Assembly (NCBI GenBank): GCA_000437755.1
Contig: FR900185.1
Location: 69,472-87,788 of the forward strand
DNA from: Roseburia sp. CAG:303
GTDB taxonomy: Bacteria > Bacillota > Clostridia > Lachnospirales > Lachnospiraceae
Direction: 5' to 3'
DNA: 18,317 bases
The notes beneath the pieces were generated by a model, which saw nothing but the letters and a program-made list of their open reading frames with translations, searched no databases and had not been told where the DNA came from. Of the stretch, positions 5,544-13,808 are shown one piece after another. Each line of letters opens with the position of its first letter. Positions within the stretch are counted from its first letter, which is position 1. The position numbers were made by a program, and so were the translations under genes.

Positions 5544-5861
5544 TTAACAACCGCAGGTAAATGTTCCACAGGCTGTATCATGACATTCACAGGCATCGCT
5601 TCCTTTGATTCCGATATTGCCCGCCTGGCACTTATGGTTTTCATTATATTTGCAATGCTCTGCCGCACAGTTTACACTACACTGTGCATCCGGCATTCCG
5701 GTTACGTTCATACAGCGGTTGTCTTTTCTTGCCTTAAAACTTCCGCAGGCTGTTTCGTCTGCAGTATCTGCATTCTTTCCTTCGACCTGTATTTTTCCAA
5801 GGCTGCATCTTTCGTCTACATTATAATGACATGTTGATACGGTACAATCTAATACTGGCAT
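5544..5861 (-). CDS. Cys-rich DUF1540 protein (two repeats)
   Basis: A 105-residue protein with two copies of the DUF1540 pattern. The first is LDCTVSTCHYN...C...I.VEG...ETACGSF (about residues 4-44), the second CSVNCAAEHCKYN...C...I.IKG...DTACGTF (about 60-102). The protein ends in a Cys-Gly-Cys tail. DUF1540 proteins are small cysteine-rich proteins common in Clostridia; the conserved Cys sets suggest metal binding, but the function is not known. The start at 5861 (MPVLDCTV) is chosen over an upstream in-frame ATG at 5891 because an AGGAGGA site lies 6 bases before it. No signal peptide is seen. It is downstream of the pdaA-like gene with an 80-base gap, so cotranscription is possible. Confidence 0.85.
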   Translation of the reverse strand: MPVLDCTVSTCHYNVDERCSLGKIQVEGKNADTADETACGSFKARKDNRCMNVTGMPDAQCSVNCAAEHCKYNENHKCQAGNIGIKGSDACECHDTACGTFTCGC

Positions 5862-5940
5862 AGTATCCTCCTGTTCTTTGCAATGCTTCATACATTACAT
5901 ATTAATAGTTCCGGTATTAGTATTGCACATTTTTTTCTCT

Positions 5941-6819
5941 TTATTCATATTTCATAAATTCATATCCCTGTTCCCTGGCATAATCAATAAATTCACCGAG
6001 AACCGCCGTATTGGTCGCAGAAACTGCATGCAGCAGATAAATTGCCCCATTATGCAGCCTTCCTTCCATCTTTTTTAATGCTTCCTCCGTGGAAGGCTGG
6101 CGTTCCGGATCCCAGTCGGCATATGCAAAGCTCCATAATACCGTCCGGTAACCAAAACATGCTGCCGCAGCTAAGGACTGCTCACTGAAAATTCCTGCCG
6201 GTGGCCGAAACAGATACATGTCATACTGGTATGTATTTTTTATAAAATCCTGCAGCTCCTGATATTCCAACATCTGATCCTCTATCGAAAGTGATGGCAT
6301 ACCCTGCGACGGATGGGTAACACTGTGGTTTCCAATCACATGCCCTTCCTGCACAAACCGGTTCATCAGTGCGGTCTGTTCCCTGGCATATGGCATGGTC
6401 ACAAAAAATACGGCACTTACCTGTTTTTCTTTCAGAATATCCAGGATTTTTTCGGTATAACCATTCTCATATCCTTCATCAAAGGTAAGATAAATGACCT
6501 TTTTATTTTCTTTCAGAAAATCCGCTCCCAGGGAAGCATATTTTTCCTGAAATGCAATGCATGCCACAGGTCTTCCATCTTCCGCCATCTGGATTCCCGG
6601 TCCCCATGTAACAACTGTATTGCTATATGTCTGCAGATCTTCCTGCCGAATCTCCGGCAGACTGCCGGTCGTTTCTTCCTGTTCTGCCGCAGTTTCCTGC
6701 TGCAATGTCGTAAACTCGCCCTTTTCCTCCTCATCCGTAGTCCGTTTTGCTCCACATCCTCCTGCAAGCATAGTTACAGCCAGAATCGTACAGACACAGG
6801 CTGCCCTTCCATGTTTCAT
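5941..6819 (-). CDS. pdaA: PdaA-like polysaccharide deacetylase lipoprotein (delta-lactam family)
   Basis: A 292-residue protein with a lipoprotein signal peptide: basic start, hydrophobic stretch, and LAGGC with Cys22 as the lipid-bearing residue. An acidic/Gln/Thr-rich linker (about 28-60) precedes the NodB-type deacetylase domain (about 105-290). Motifs: YLTFDEGYENG (110-120, base Asp114), GNHSVTHPS (metal His165 and His169), RPPAGIFSE (205-213), LWSFAYADWD (228-237) and LLHAVSATN with His264. TFD-x-GYENG and HAVS are marks of the PdaA branch, which de-N-acetylates muramic acid in spore cortex so that muramic-delta-lactam can form. The second motif residue is Glu rather than the Asp of NodB or the Asn I recall in B. 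subtilis PdaA. The start at 6819 has a GGAGC site. It is divergent from the GntR gene. Confidence 0.85.
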   Translation of the reverse strand: MKHGRAACVCTILAVTMLAGGCGAKRTTDEEEKGEFTTLQQETAAEQEETTGSLPEIRQEDLQTYSNTVVTWGPGIQMAEDGRPVACIAFQEKYASLGADFLKENKKVIYLTFDEGYENGYTEKILDILKEKQVSAVFFVTMPYAREQTALMNRFVQEGHVIGNHSVTHPSQGMPSLSIEDQMLEYQELQDFIKNTYQYDMYLFRPPAGIFSEQSLAAAACFGYRTVLWSFAYADWDPERQPSTEEALKKMEGRLHNGAIYLLHAVSATNTAVLGEFIDYAREQGYEFMKYE

Positions 6820-6884
6820 GCTCTGCTCCTGTTCTGTTTCTCACTACTTAGTCTATTCATTCTGCCTGTTTTTATTACCGTCTA

Positions 6885-6913
6885 TTGACAATTCCGGATT
6901 CAAATAGTATAAT
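6885..6913 (+). promoter_or_regulatory. Promoter of the GntR-ABC operon
   Basis: Perfect TTGACA (6885-6890), 17 bases, perfect TATAAT (6908-6913). This is a full consensus vegetative promoter, consistent with one that must be held down by a repressor. Confidence 0.88.
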
Positions 6914-6942
6914 AACTGTACTATTCTGCATAGTACAGTTAT
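6912..6942 (+). promoter_or_regulatory. 31-bp palindromic operator, probable GntR (YtrA-type) binding site
   Basis: Perfect 12-base arms ATAACTGTACTA (6912-6923) and TAGTACAGTTAT (6931-6942) flank TTCTGCA. The site begins inside the -10 box and covers the expected transcription start, so a bound dimer would block initiation. The bound protein is inferred to be the product of the adjacent regulator gene. Confidence 0.75.
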
Positions 6943-6974
6943 GTTTTATAGCAATACAAAGGAAGGAGAGACTC

Positions 6975-7355
6975 ATGTTTCAAATTGACACAATGTCACG
7001 AATTCCGATTTATGAACAACTTGTCGAGCAGGTCGAATATTTTGTTTTAAACGGAATTTTAAAAGAAGGCGAACAGATTCCTTCTGTACGAAATCTGTCC
7101 GTGCAGCTGTCTATTAATCCCAATACCATCCAGAAAGCTTATTTTGAACTGGACAAGCGGGGAATTATCCGTTCCGTTCCCGGAAGGGGCTGTTTTATTA
7201 CCGAAGCTGCCAGGGAGACTTTAAGCTCGAAAAAAAGAGAGCAGCTTACGGATTTGCGGGAATTAATAAATGAACTTGCATTGGCAGGTGTCAGTAAAGA
7301 AGAAATTATTGCATGTACTGAAGAAGTATATGCAGACCAGAACAGTAAAAATTAA
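6975..7355 (+). CDS. GntR-family transcriptional regulator, YtrA subfamily
   Basis: A 126-residue regulator. The N-terminal winged helix-turn-helix (about 9-76) reads SRIPIYEQLVEQVEYFVLNG, then GEQIPSVRNLSVQLSINPNT and KAYFELDKRGIIRSVPGRGCF, the standard GntR domain. Only a short helical tail (about 80-126) follows, as in the YtrA subfamily, which lacks a large ligand-binding domain and dimerises through this tail. Such regulators usually repress their own operon together with an ABC transporter and respond to cell-envelope stress or antimicrobial peptides. The gene is 18 bases upstream of the ABC ATPase gene, and the palindrome over its promoter supports autorepression. The start at 6975 has a GGAGAG site; an in-frame extension upstream to 6885 overlaps the promoter and is rejected. 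Confidence 0.9.
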   Translation: MFQIDTMSRIPIYEQLVEQVEYFVLNGILKEGEQIPSVRNLSVQLSINPNTIQKAYFELDKRGIIRSVPGRGCFITEAARETLSSKKREQLTDLRELINELALAGVSKEEIIACTEEVYADQNSKN

Positions 7356-7373
7356 TTTTAAAAGGAGGATTTT

Positions 7374-8303
7374 ATGATTCAGACGGAACATCTTACCAAA
7401 AAATTTAATACTTTTACCGCATTGAATGATGTCTCCTGCAAAATTCAGAATGGTTCCATTTATGGCATGGTAGGATCAAACGGTGCTGGAAAATCTACAT
7501 TTTTAAGACTTATCTCCGGTGTATATCTTCCAGATTCCGGCAGCATACAGATTGACAATGAACCGGTATACGAAAACCCTGCGGTAAAGGAACGCATCTG
7601 CTATATTCCGGACACACTTTATTTTCTTCCGGGTGCAAGCATGAACCGTATGGCAAAATTATATGCGTCCATCTACACACGCTTTGACTGGCAACGATTT
7701 CAGGAGCTTACAGAAGCTTTTGAATTAAACCCGAAGGCATCCATTCATTCCTTTTCCAAAGGCATGAAACGTCAGGCATCCATTATTTTATCCCTGTCCT
7801 GTCATCCGGATTATATGTTTTTTGACGAAACCTTTGACGGGCTGGATCCGGTTATGAGGAATCTGGTAAAAGGTCTTATCTGCAAAGATGTTGCAGAATA
7901 CAACGCAACAACCATTATCACCTCCCATTCCCTGAGAGAACTCGAAGATCTCTGTGATCAGCTCTCCCTGCTCCATAAAGGAGGCCTGGTTCTGGAAAGT
8001 GATATTGATAATTTAAAAACCAGACAGTTTAAAGTGCAGATTGCATTTAACCACCCGTATAATGAAACCCTGTTCCAGGATATTCCCCATATCCACTTCA
8101 AAAAAATGGGTTCCGTATCTTCCATGATTGTAAAAGGCGACCGTGAAATCACTACTGCAAAATTAACTTCCCTTTCCCCGGTTCTCCTTGATATCCTTCC
8201 GCTTACCCTGGAAGAAGTCTTTACATATGAAATGGAATCCCTCGGTTATAATTTTGATAAAATATTGGAGGAAAAAGATGAAGAGCAAAAAGAAATTATT
8301 TGA
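7374..8303 (+). CDS. ABC transporter ATP-binding protein (GntR-linked export-type)
   Basis: A 309-residue ATPase. Walker A is GSNGAGKST (34-42); the Q-loop position carries Asp (ICYIPDTLYF, about 75-84) where Gln is usual; the signature is FSKGMKRQ (127-134) instead of LSGGQ; Walker B is YMFFDETFDGLDP (147-159); and His185 lies in ITSHSLREL. About 90 residues follow the core, forming a C-terminal extension. The modified signature and missing Gln are common in ATPases paired with ABC-2-type permeases next to YtrA-like regulators. It should power the membrane protein encoded next, whose start overlaps its 3' end by 26 bases, suggesting coupled translation. The substrate is unknown; self-immunity or envelope-stress relief is the usual theme. 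Confidence 0.92.
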   Translation: MIQTEHLTKKFNTFTALNDVSCKIQNGSIYGMVGSNGAGKSTFLRLISGVYLPDSGSIQIDNEPVYENPAVKERICYIPDTLYFLPGASMNRMAKLYASIYTRFDWQRFQELTEAFELNPKASIHSFSKGMKRQASIILSLSCHPDYMFFDETFDGLDPVMRNLVKGLICKDVAEYNATTIITSHSLRELEDLCDQLSLLHKGGLVLESDIDNLKTRQFKVQIAFNHPYNETLFQDIPHIHFKKMGSVSSMIVKGDREITTAKLTSLSPVLLDILPLTLEEVFTYEMESLGYNFDKILEEKDEEQKEII

Positions 8304-10425
8304 TTTAAAACTGTATCAGGAAGGACTCCGGCAGTTAAAAACAGCGGGGATTATATCCCTTATTATATCCCTGCTGTGTACTGTCATTCTTCCAACTGGT
8401 GAATATCTGTCCTCAAAAGCATCCTATAATGAGCATCTGAAAAATCATTTAATCGGACAATATACAAAATATACTTTATCCGTTTCCGATGCCCATATTT
8501 ATTATGCTTTGTTTTTCCTGGTATTAACACCGCTCATGATTTTTCTGCTGTTCCGTTTCTTATTAAAACGTGACCACAGCGATTTTTATCATGCACTGCC
8601 GCATAGCCGAAAATGCATTTATTTCAGTTTTTCTGCAGCAGCATTTACCTGGATTGGCATCGAAGTGTTTGGAAATACTATTCTTTCTGCTATTTTATAT
8701 ACGGCATTTTCAAAGTATATCACGATAAATATTCCCGGTATTTTCATGTTTGCAGGAAACATTTTTATTACCTGCCTGCTGATTGGCAGTGTGCTGTTGT
8801 TTACATTATCGCTCTGTGGAAATATCATGACTGCCATCATTGTATTCCTGATGTTATTTTTTATTCCGAGAATACTTCTGAGCGGATATCAGCTTTTGCT
8901 GGAAAATCTGGTTCCTTATCTTGTGCTGGATGAAGGCTTCCTTTCCATCCGTTATAACCTGTTCTATGACTATTTTCTGGCATTTATAAATGAGGAGCAT
9001 GCAAATCTTTCCGCACTGGGTATTCCTGCTTTGTATACACTGCTTTTATCCATTATTTTTTATATTGCCGGTATCTTCGGTTTTACCGGAAGAAAGAGCG
9101 AAACCGCAGAAAACTCCATGACAAATCCGGTTATGCAGACGGTTTTCAGGACTGTATTTACCATGATAATCTGCCTGATCCCTTTGTACATCCTGTGTGT
9201 AAACAACCTTCTCAAGAATAGCAATTATTATATGAAAGAACCTGTCATGCTGTATTTCTATGTTGTGATTTTCTATATTATAGCGATTGCAGCCATGTTT
9301 CTGTATGAACTGCTTACAACCAGAAGTCTCCGGAATGTGGTCAGATGTTTAAAGACCCTTCCTTTCATCCTTGTTTTAAATATTGTTATATTTGGTGGAA
9401 TTACACTTGTATTAAACACAAACCTGAACCGGCGCATGGATGCGGATAAAATCAGCTCCATCAGTATATTTGACTCGTATAATGCATCTACTTCATACTA
9501 CCCGAACACTGCCTACGATCTGACGCATAATTATTATAGTTCTACGGAAAACGACTATTTTACTTATCAGCTGAAACAGCAGAATTTTGACAGCAGAGAA
9601 CTTGTTTCTTTTTTCTGTTCCCTGTACAATGCAACTGCTGATAATTATCAGGATTATCTGGACGGAAAGAATAATAACTATTATTACCATACCGGGGATG
9701 AATATGCGACTTACACTATAACCTTCCATGGAAAAGGCAGTTCCCATACTGCCCAGTTAAATGTAAATATATCGGATCTTGAAGAACTGCTGGATATTCC
9801 GAAAGCAAAATCCATCTGGAGAAGTGTTTACACCGAACTCCCAGAGCTGACCAAAGACGATACCATCTCTTCTGATTACTTTGATGACTGGTCCTTCAGC
9901 CAGAGCGAGCTGACGATGCTCTATGATTCTTACAGAAAAGAGCTGAAAGAAATGTCCGATGAGGACTGGCCGCAGCTGACCTCCACCGGATATAATTTCG
10001 CCCTGTACGTGTCCATTTACAAGGAAGACAGATATTATAATATGATGCTTCCGATTAATTCAAAAACACCGAAGACATACAACAAAGTATTCTCTCTTAT
10101 ATATGAAAAATCGGAGTCCTTTGAAGAATTTGCATCCTATGTGGATAATTATTCCAAAAATGTGACATATCCTTATTTTTCCATCGGAGTATACCACCCA
10201 TCCGATGATGATGCAATGAACAGAATCTATTCAGACAGCACTATAGAGGCAGCCGCTTATTTAAAAGAAGTTCTGAATGATGCCAGCGATACACATGGCA
10301 ATTTTGAAACGGATGATTATATCATAACCATTTCCACCTGGAATGATAATTCTCCCGGACCATCTTATATTTTGAAAATTTCAAAAGAAACTTTTGATGC
10401 ATTAAAGAAGGATTATGAATCCTGA
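8278..10425 (+). CDS. ABC-2-like permease with large extracytoplasmic C-terminal domain
   Basis: A 715-residue membrane protein. The start at 8278 is chosen because a GGAGG site lies 6-7 bases upstream; the longer open frame from 8188 runs inside the ATPase gene. Hydrophobic segments lie near residues 23-40, 75-96, 113-145, 153-175, 180-200, 250-270, 287-308, 322-346 and 362-380, about nine to ten passes. DFYHALPHSRKCIYF at 102-116, after segment 2, resembles the cytoplasmic loop of Firmicutes ABC-2-type permeases (xLPxSR). Residues about 381-715 form a large hydrophilic domain rich in Tyr, Asn, Asp and Ser with no closing membrane segment, so the chain should end outside the cell if the topology is right. 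It is the partner of the preceding ATPase in a GntR-controlled operon. The family beyond ABC-2-like is uncertain. Confidence 0.8.
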   Translation: MKSKKKLFDLKLYQEGLRQLKTAGIISLIISLLCTVILPTGEYLSSKASYNEHLKNHLIGQYTKYTLSVSDAHIYYALFFLVLTPLMIFLLFRFLLKRDHSDFYHALPHSRKCIYFSFSAAAFTWIGIEVFGNTILSAILYTAFSKYITINIPGIFMFAGNIFITCLLIGSVLLFTLSLCGNIMTAIIVFLMLFFIPRILLSGYQLLLENLVPYLVLDEGFLSIRYNLFYDYFLAFINEEHANLSALGIPALYTLLLSIIFYIAGIFGFTGRKSETAENSMTNPVMQTVFRTVFTMIICLIPLYILCVNNLLKNSNYYMKEPVMLYFYVVIFYIIAIAAMFLYELLTTRSLRNVVRCLKTLPFILVLNIVIFGGITLVLNTNLNRRMDADKISSISIFDSYNASTSYYPNTAYDLTHNYYSSTENDYFTYQLKQQNFDSRELVSFFCSLYNATADNYQDYLDGKNNNYYYHTGDEYATYTITFHGKGSSHTAQLNVNISDLEELLDIPKAKSIWRSVYTELPELTKDDTISSDYFDDWSFSQSELTMLYDSYRKELKEMSDEDWPQLTSTGYNFALYVSIYKEDRYYNMMLPINSKTPKTYNKVFSLIYEKSESFEEFASYVDNYSKNVTYPYFSIGVYHPSDDDAMNRIYSDSTIEAAAYLKEVLNDASDTHGNFETDDYIITISTWNDNSPGPSYILKISKETFDALKKDYES

Positions 10426-10446
10426 TGATATAAAATCCATAAAAAG

Positions 10447-10485
10447 ACTGCCCCGGAAGCAGAAATCCAGCTTCCGGGGGCAGTT
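10447..10485. terminator. Bidirectional terminator between the convergent ABC genes
   Basis: GC-rich arms CTGCCCCGGAAGC (10448-10460) and GCTTCCGGGGGCAG (10470-10483), with one bulged G, enclose a 9-base loop. The T run is best on the minus strand (complement of 10441-10445), so it mainly ends the MacB-like gene but also lies 22 bases after the plus-strand permease stop. Confidence 0.75.
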
Positions 10486-10499
10486 CTAACTTTTATCCG

Positions 10500-13196
10500 C
10501 TATTCACTTCTCAATGCCACTACCGGATCCTTTTTCGATGCCATCTTCGATGGTACAAGTCCGGCAATAAAGGTCAGGAACATACTGATTAGTACCAGTA
10601 TCACACCTGCCTGCCATGGCAGATTCGCAATATGCTCAATATCAAATCCATTCTTTACTACAATGTTAATCGGAATACAGATTAATAAGGACACTCCGAT
10701 TCCAATGATTCCGGATACAAATCCTTCAATCAGGGTTTCTGCATTAAACACACGGGATACATCTTTCTTCGATGCTCCGACTGCACGCAGGATACCGATT
10801 TCCTTTGTTCTTTCCAGAACCGAAATATAGGTAATAATCGCAATCATGATGGAGGATACAATCAGGGATATTGACACAAATCCAATCAGGATATAGCTGA
10901 TTGCATTAATAATAGTTGTTACAGAGGAAAGCATCATTCCGATATAATCCGTATAGGAAATGCTGTCTTCTTCTGACACGGAATTATTATAATCTTTGAT
11001 AATATCAGATATCTTATCCTTTGCCTCGAAATCCTTCGGGTAAATATTGATGCTGCTCGGCTCGTCCAGTGATGCCACACCTAATTTATCCAGATTTCCA
11101 TCATAGGTATTCTCCGTCTTCTGTGATTCAAATAAAACGGAAATGGCAGGATGTGCCGCAACAATCTGCATAAGCACGGTTTCTTCATCCTGTCCTGTCA
11201 TGCCTGCCATCTCAGTCTGAATCTGCATATACTCTTCCTGTGTAATGGTTCCGTTTTCTGCCAGTCCTTCCAGACCTGTCATAAATGCTTCCGGTGTAAC
11301 TGCCGTATTGTTTTCTTCATTCAAAACAAAACTCAGTCCGGTAAAAATATCTGTATCCTTATCCGCCATCTGCTCTTTTACAATCTCAGAATCATTGATC
11401 TGGTTAATCAGGTATTCCATTAATTTAGAACTGTAGAAAATCGTTCCTGTTTCGTTCAGTTTGGAATCTTCCTTCGGGCGGATAATTCCGGTTACTTTTA
11501 ATTCCAGTGCATGATCTACCTTATTTTTCATATATAAGGCATCATTGCTTTTATCTACCCAGACATCACCGTCCTTCTCATAATAATCCGTATTCAGAAG
11601 CAGGCGGAAGGTAAGATTTAAAACATCTTCATAGGAATAATCTGTCTGAGGTGCTGCCTCTACCTGATTTCCCTTATAAAGCTCTTTCATGGTATTTTCC
11701 AGGTCACCGATATCAAGAATACCGAGTGCATACAGGCAGTAATCACTAATCTGATTATTCTCATCCACGGCAACTACTATTTCATTATATGCAGAAGGAA
11801 GTCTTCCCTCCACCACATCATAATTCGAGGTCAGAATCTTCTCGTTATCCGATAATTCAGACCAGACATTGATTCCGGTACTGCCTGCGGACGCATAGTT
11901 GTTCATCATGGATGCACCATCACTGTTATCCGTTCCCATCAGGCCTCCCATGCCAATCTCATTAAACACCTGGCTTGGATTTACCTGGTAAACTCCGCGG
12001 GAAGTATCCGATTGATAGATATTCAGCTGTGTGGAATATCCATAGGTAATATCGGTGGAAAGTGCTTTGATTCCGTTCTTCTCATCCTCAACAAATACTT
12101 TAAAGTCCTTTAAGTTATTTGTCTTGGTTTCTTCCATCAGGGACTTTAACATATTTGACATAATGTTATTGGAATAAATTCTGCGCGGATTCCGTTCCTC
12201 CGTACTTCCATCCCCATTTCCCGTATTCATGCCCATCATAAGCGACATCATACTCGACATATCCATGGTCGTTTCCTGTATGCTGATGGGATAACTGGAC
12301 AATGCTTCTTCTTCTGTCTTTGTGATATAATTCTGCACACCATTGGACAATGCAAGAATCAGTGCAATCCCGATAATTCCGATCGAACCTGCAAATGCCG
12401 TCAGAATAGTTCTTCCTTTCTTTGTCATCAGGTTGTTCATACTCAGTGACAAAGCAGTAAAAAATGACATGGAAGCCTTTTTCTTATTCGTCTGCTTCTC
12501 CTGTTCTTTCCCATTCTGCTCATATGGATTGGAGTCATCCACAATCTTTCCATCCAAAAGTTTTATAATTCTGGATGAATATTGCTGTGCCAGTTCCGGA
12601 TTATGCGTAACCATAATAATCAGCTTGTCTTTGGAAATATTCTTTAAAATTTCCATAATCTGAATACTGGTCTCCGTATCCAGTGCTCCTGTCGGCTCAT
12701 CCGCAAGAATAATATCCGGATCATTTACAAGTGCTCTGGCAATCGCCACTCGCTGCATCTGTCCTCCGGACATCTGGTTTGGCCGCTTATGCATCTGATC
12801 GCCCAGACCAACTTTCTTCAAAGCCTCCATGGCTCGTTCCCGTCTTTCCTTCTTCGATACACCGGAAAGTGTAAGTGCAAGTTCCACATTCGCCAGAACA
12901 GACTGATGTGGAATCAGATTATAACTCTGGAATACAAAACCAACGGAATGGTTTCTGTATGTATCCCAGTCCCTGTCTTTAAATTCCTTCGTTGACTTTC
13001 CATTAATGATCAGGTCGCCGCTTGTATAATGATCCAGTCCGCCTATAATATTCAGTGTAGTCGTCTTACCGCATCCGGACTGCCCAAGAATAGATACAAA
13101 CTCATGTTCCCTGAAATCAATACTTATCCCTTTTAAGGCCTGTACCTTCGTGTCGCCGGAACAATATTCCTTGACAATATTCTTTAAACTAAGCAT
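10500..13196 (-). CDS. MacB-like ABC transporter, fused ATPase and FtsX-type permease
   Basis: An 898-residue single-chain transporter. The ATPase domain (1-225) has Walker A GQSGCGKTT (38-46), Q90, signature MSGGQMQRVAIARAL (142-156), Walker B IILADEPTGALD (162-173) and His198, the LolD/MacB group pattern. Membrane segment 1 is about 264-284. A large outside domain (about 290-760) follows. Three C-terminal FtsX-type segments follow, with YISVLERTKEIGILRAVGAS between the first two and a closing LVPSKMASKKDPVVALRSE. This is the mechanotransmission class (type VII), which drives export or signalling across the envelope without moving substrate through the membrane core. Residues 311-323 are unusually Met-rich (7 of 13). 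The ATG at 13196 has a GGGAGGG site. Substrate unknown; it stands alone without a two-component system or adaptor protein beside it. Confidence 0.92.
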   Translation of the reverse strand: MLSLKNIVKEYCSGDTKVQALKGISIDFREHEFVSILGQSGCGKTTTLNIIGGLDHYTSGDLIINGKSTKEFKDRDWDTYRNHSVGFVFQSYNLIPHQSVLANVELALTLSGVSKKERRERAMEALKKVGLGDQMHKRPNQMSGGQMQRVAIARALVNDPDIILADEPTGALDTETSIQIMEILKNISKDKLIIMVTHNPELAQQYSSRIIKLLDGKIVDDSNPYEQNGKEQEKQTNKKKASMSFFTALSLSMNNLMTKKGRTILTAFAGSIGIIGIALILALSNGVQNYITKTEEEALSSYPISIQETTMDMSSMMSLMMGMNTGNGDGSTEERNPRRIYSNNIMSNMLKSLMEETKTNNLKDFKVFVEDEKNGIKALSTDITYGYSTQLNIYQSDTSRGVYQVNPSQVFNEIGMGGLMGTDNSDGASMMNNYASAGSTGINVWSELSDNEKILTSNYDVVEGRLPSAYNEIVVAVDENNQISDYCLYALGILDIGDLENTMKELYKGNQVEAAPQTDYSYEDVLNLTFRLLLNTDYYEKDGDVWVDKSNDALYMKNKVDHALELKVTGIIRPKEDSKLNETGTIFYSSKLMEYLINQINDSEIVKEQMADKDTDIFTGLSFVLNEENNTAVTPEAFMTGLEGLAENGTITQEEYMQIQTEMAGMTGQDEETVLMQIVAAHPAISVLFESQKTENTYDGNLDKLGVASLDEPSSINIYPKDFEAKDKISDIIKDYNNSVSEEDSISYTDYIGMMLSSVTTIINAISYILIGFVSISLIVSSIMIAIITYISVLERTKEIGILRAVGASKKDVSRVFNAETLIEGFVSGIIGIGVSLLICIPINIVVKNGFDIEHIANLPWQAGVILVLISMFLTFIAGLVPSKMASKKDPVVALRSE

Positions 13197-13229
13197 CCTT
13201 TTCCCTCCCTCTGATTTATTTTCATTATT

Positions 13230-13258
13230 ATTGTGACAAATTCTGGTATATTTGTCAA
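13230..13258 (-). promoter_or_regulatory. Promoter region of the MacB-like gene with 24-bp palindrome
   Basis: On the minus strand a perfect TTGACA (13258-13253) is present; the best -10 at 17 bases is CACAAT (13235-13230), a weak match. TGACAAAT and ATTTGTCA (13234-13241 and 13250-13257) form a perfect inverted repeat with an 8-base spacer that covers the -35 box and spacer. It looks like a repressor operator; no regulator gene is adjacent. Confidence 0.5.
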
Positions 13259-13280
13259 CAAAATAAATCTAAATAAAAAA

Positions 13281-13306
13281 TAAAAAAGTGCCTATTGACA
13301 CTTTTT
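13281..13306 (-). terminator. Terminator of the sigG-ylmC-nrdR-yqeG cluster
   Basis: Arms AAAAAGTG and CACTTTTT (13306-13299 and 13290-13283 on the minus strand) flank an 8-base loop and run into a T-rich tract. The yqeG stop codon lies in the loop. Confidence 0.65.
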
Positions 13307-13792
13307 TCTACGATATTCCCATAAAACAATTTTTTCCAGGTACCGCTTGAGGACAATCTGAATCTCTTCTTTCGGGTGGATTGGCCTTACCAGAATGGTA
13401 TACATATCCGCACGGTTTGCACCAAAAACATCGGTAAACAGCTGATCCCCCACAAATAATGAGTTGGTAATGTCCGTCCCCATGATCTGCATCGCTTTCT
13501 GATAGTTTTTGCCGGACGGCTTATGTGCATCATAAATATACGGAGAATCCACCGCCTCTGCAAATGGCTTTACTCTCGGTTCTTTGTTATTCGATATCAG
13601 GCAGGTATGAAATCCCATCTTTCTTAATTTTGCAAACAGCTCCACTGCGCGTTCGTCCGCCGGGCTGCCATGTGGAACAAGGGTATTATCTATATCAAAC
13701 AATACACCGCGGTACCCCCTGGCATACAGGGACTTAAAATCGATCTGGTATGTGCTGTCCGCACATTCTTTGGGATAAAATATTTTAAACAT
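13292..13792 (-). CDS. yqeG: YqeG family HAD-type phosphatase
   Basis: A 166-residue protein of the YqeG/HAD IIIA group. Motif I is VLFDIDNTLVP (30-40) with nucleophile Asp33 and acid Asp35; motif II is LISNNK (65-70); Lys91 lies in AHKPSGKNY; motif III/IV is FVGDQLFTDVFGAN (113-126) with Asp116 and Asp121 for magnesium. The length matches YqeG proteins. All catalytic residues are in place, so it should be an active small-molecule phosphatase in the cytoplasm, but the physiological substrate is unsettled. The gene begins 16 bases after the nrdR stop and closes the operon, with the terminator hairpin overlapping its stop codon. Confidence 0.92.
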   Translation of the reverse strand: MFKIFYPKECADSTYQIDFKSLYARGYRGVLFDIDNTLVPHGSPADERAVELFAKLRKMGFHTCLISNNKEPRVKPFAEAVDSPYIYDAHKPSGKNYQKAMQIMGTDITNSLFVGDQLFTDVFGANRADMYTILVRPIHPKEEIQIVLKRYLEKIVLWEYRRKKCQ

Positions 13793-13808
13793 CGCTTTTC
13801 CTCTCTGG

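Noticed and set aside
6885..6974. Longer N-terminus for the GntR regulator from an upstream in-frame start
   Set aside because: The extension would begin within the -35 box and cover the operator; the start at 6975 has a proper ribosome site and matches the family N-terminus.
8188..8277. Thirty extra N-terminal residues for the ABC-2-like permease
   Set aside because: They are read out of frame within the ATPase gene; GGAGG before the ATG at 8278 gives the natural start.
13281..13306. Small regulatory RNA between yqeG and the MacB-like gene
   Set aside because: The hairpin and T run are explained by the end of the yqeG operon, and no promoter separates it from that gene.
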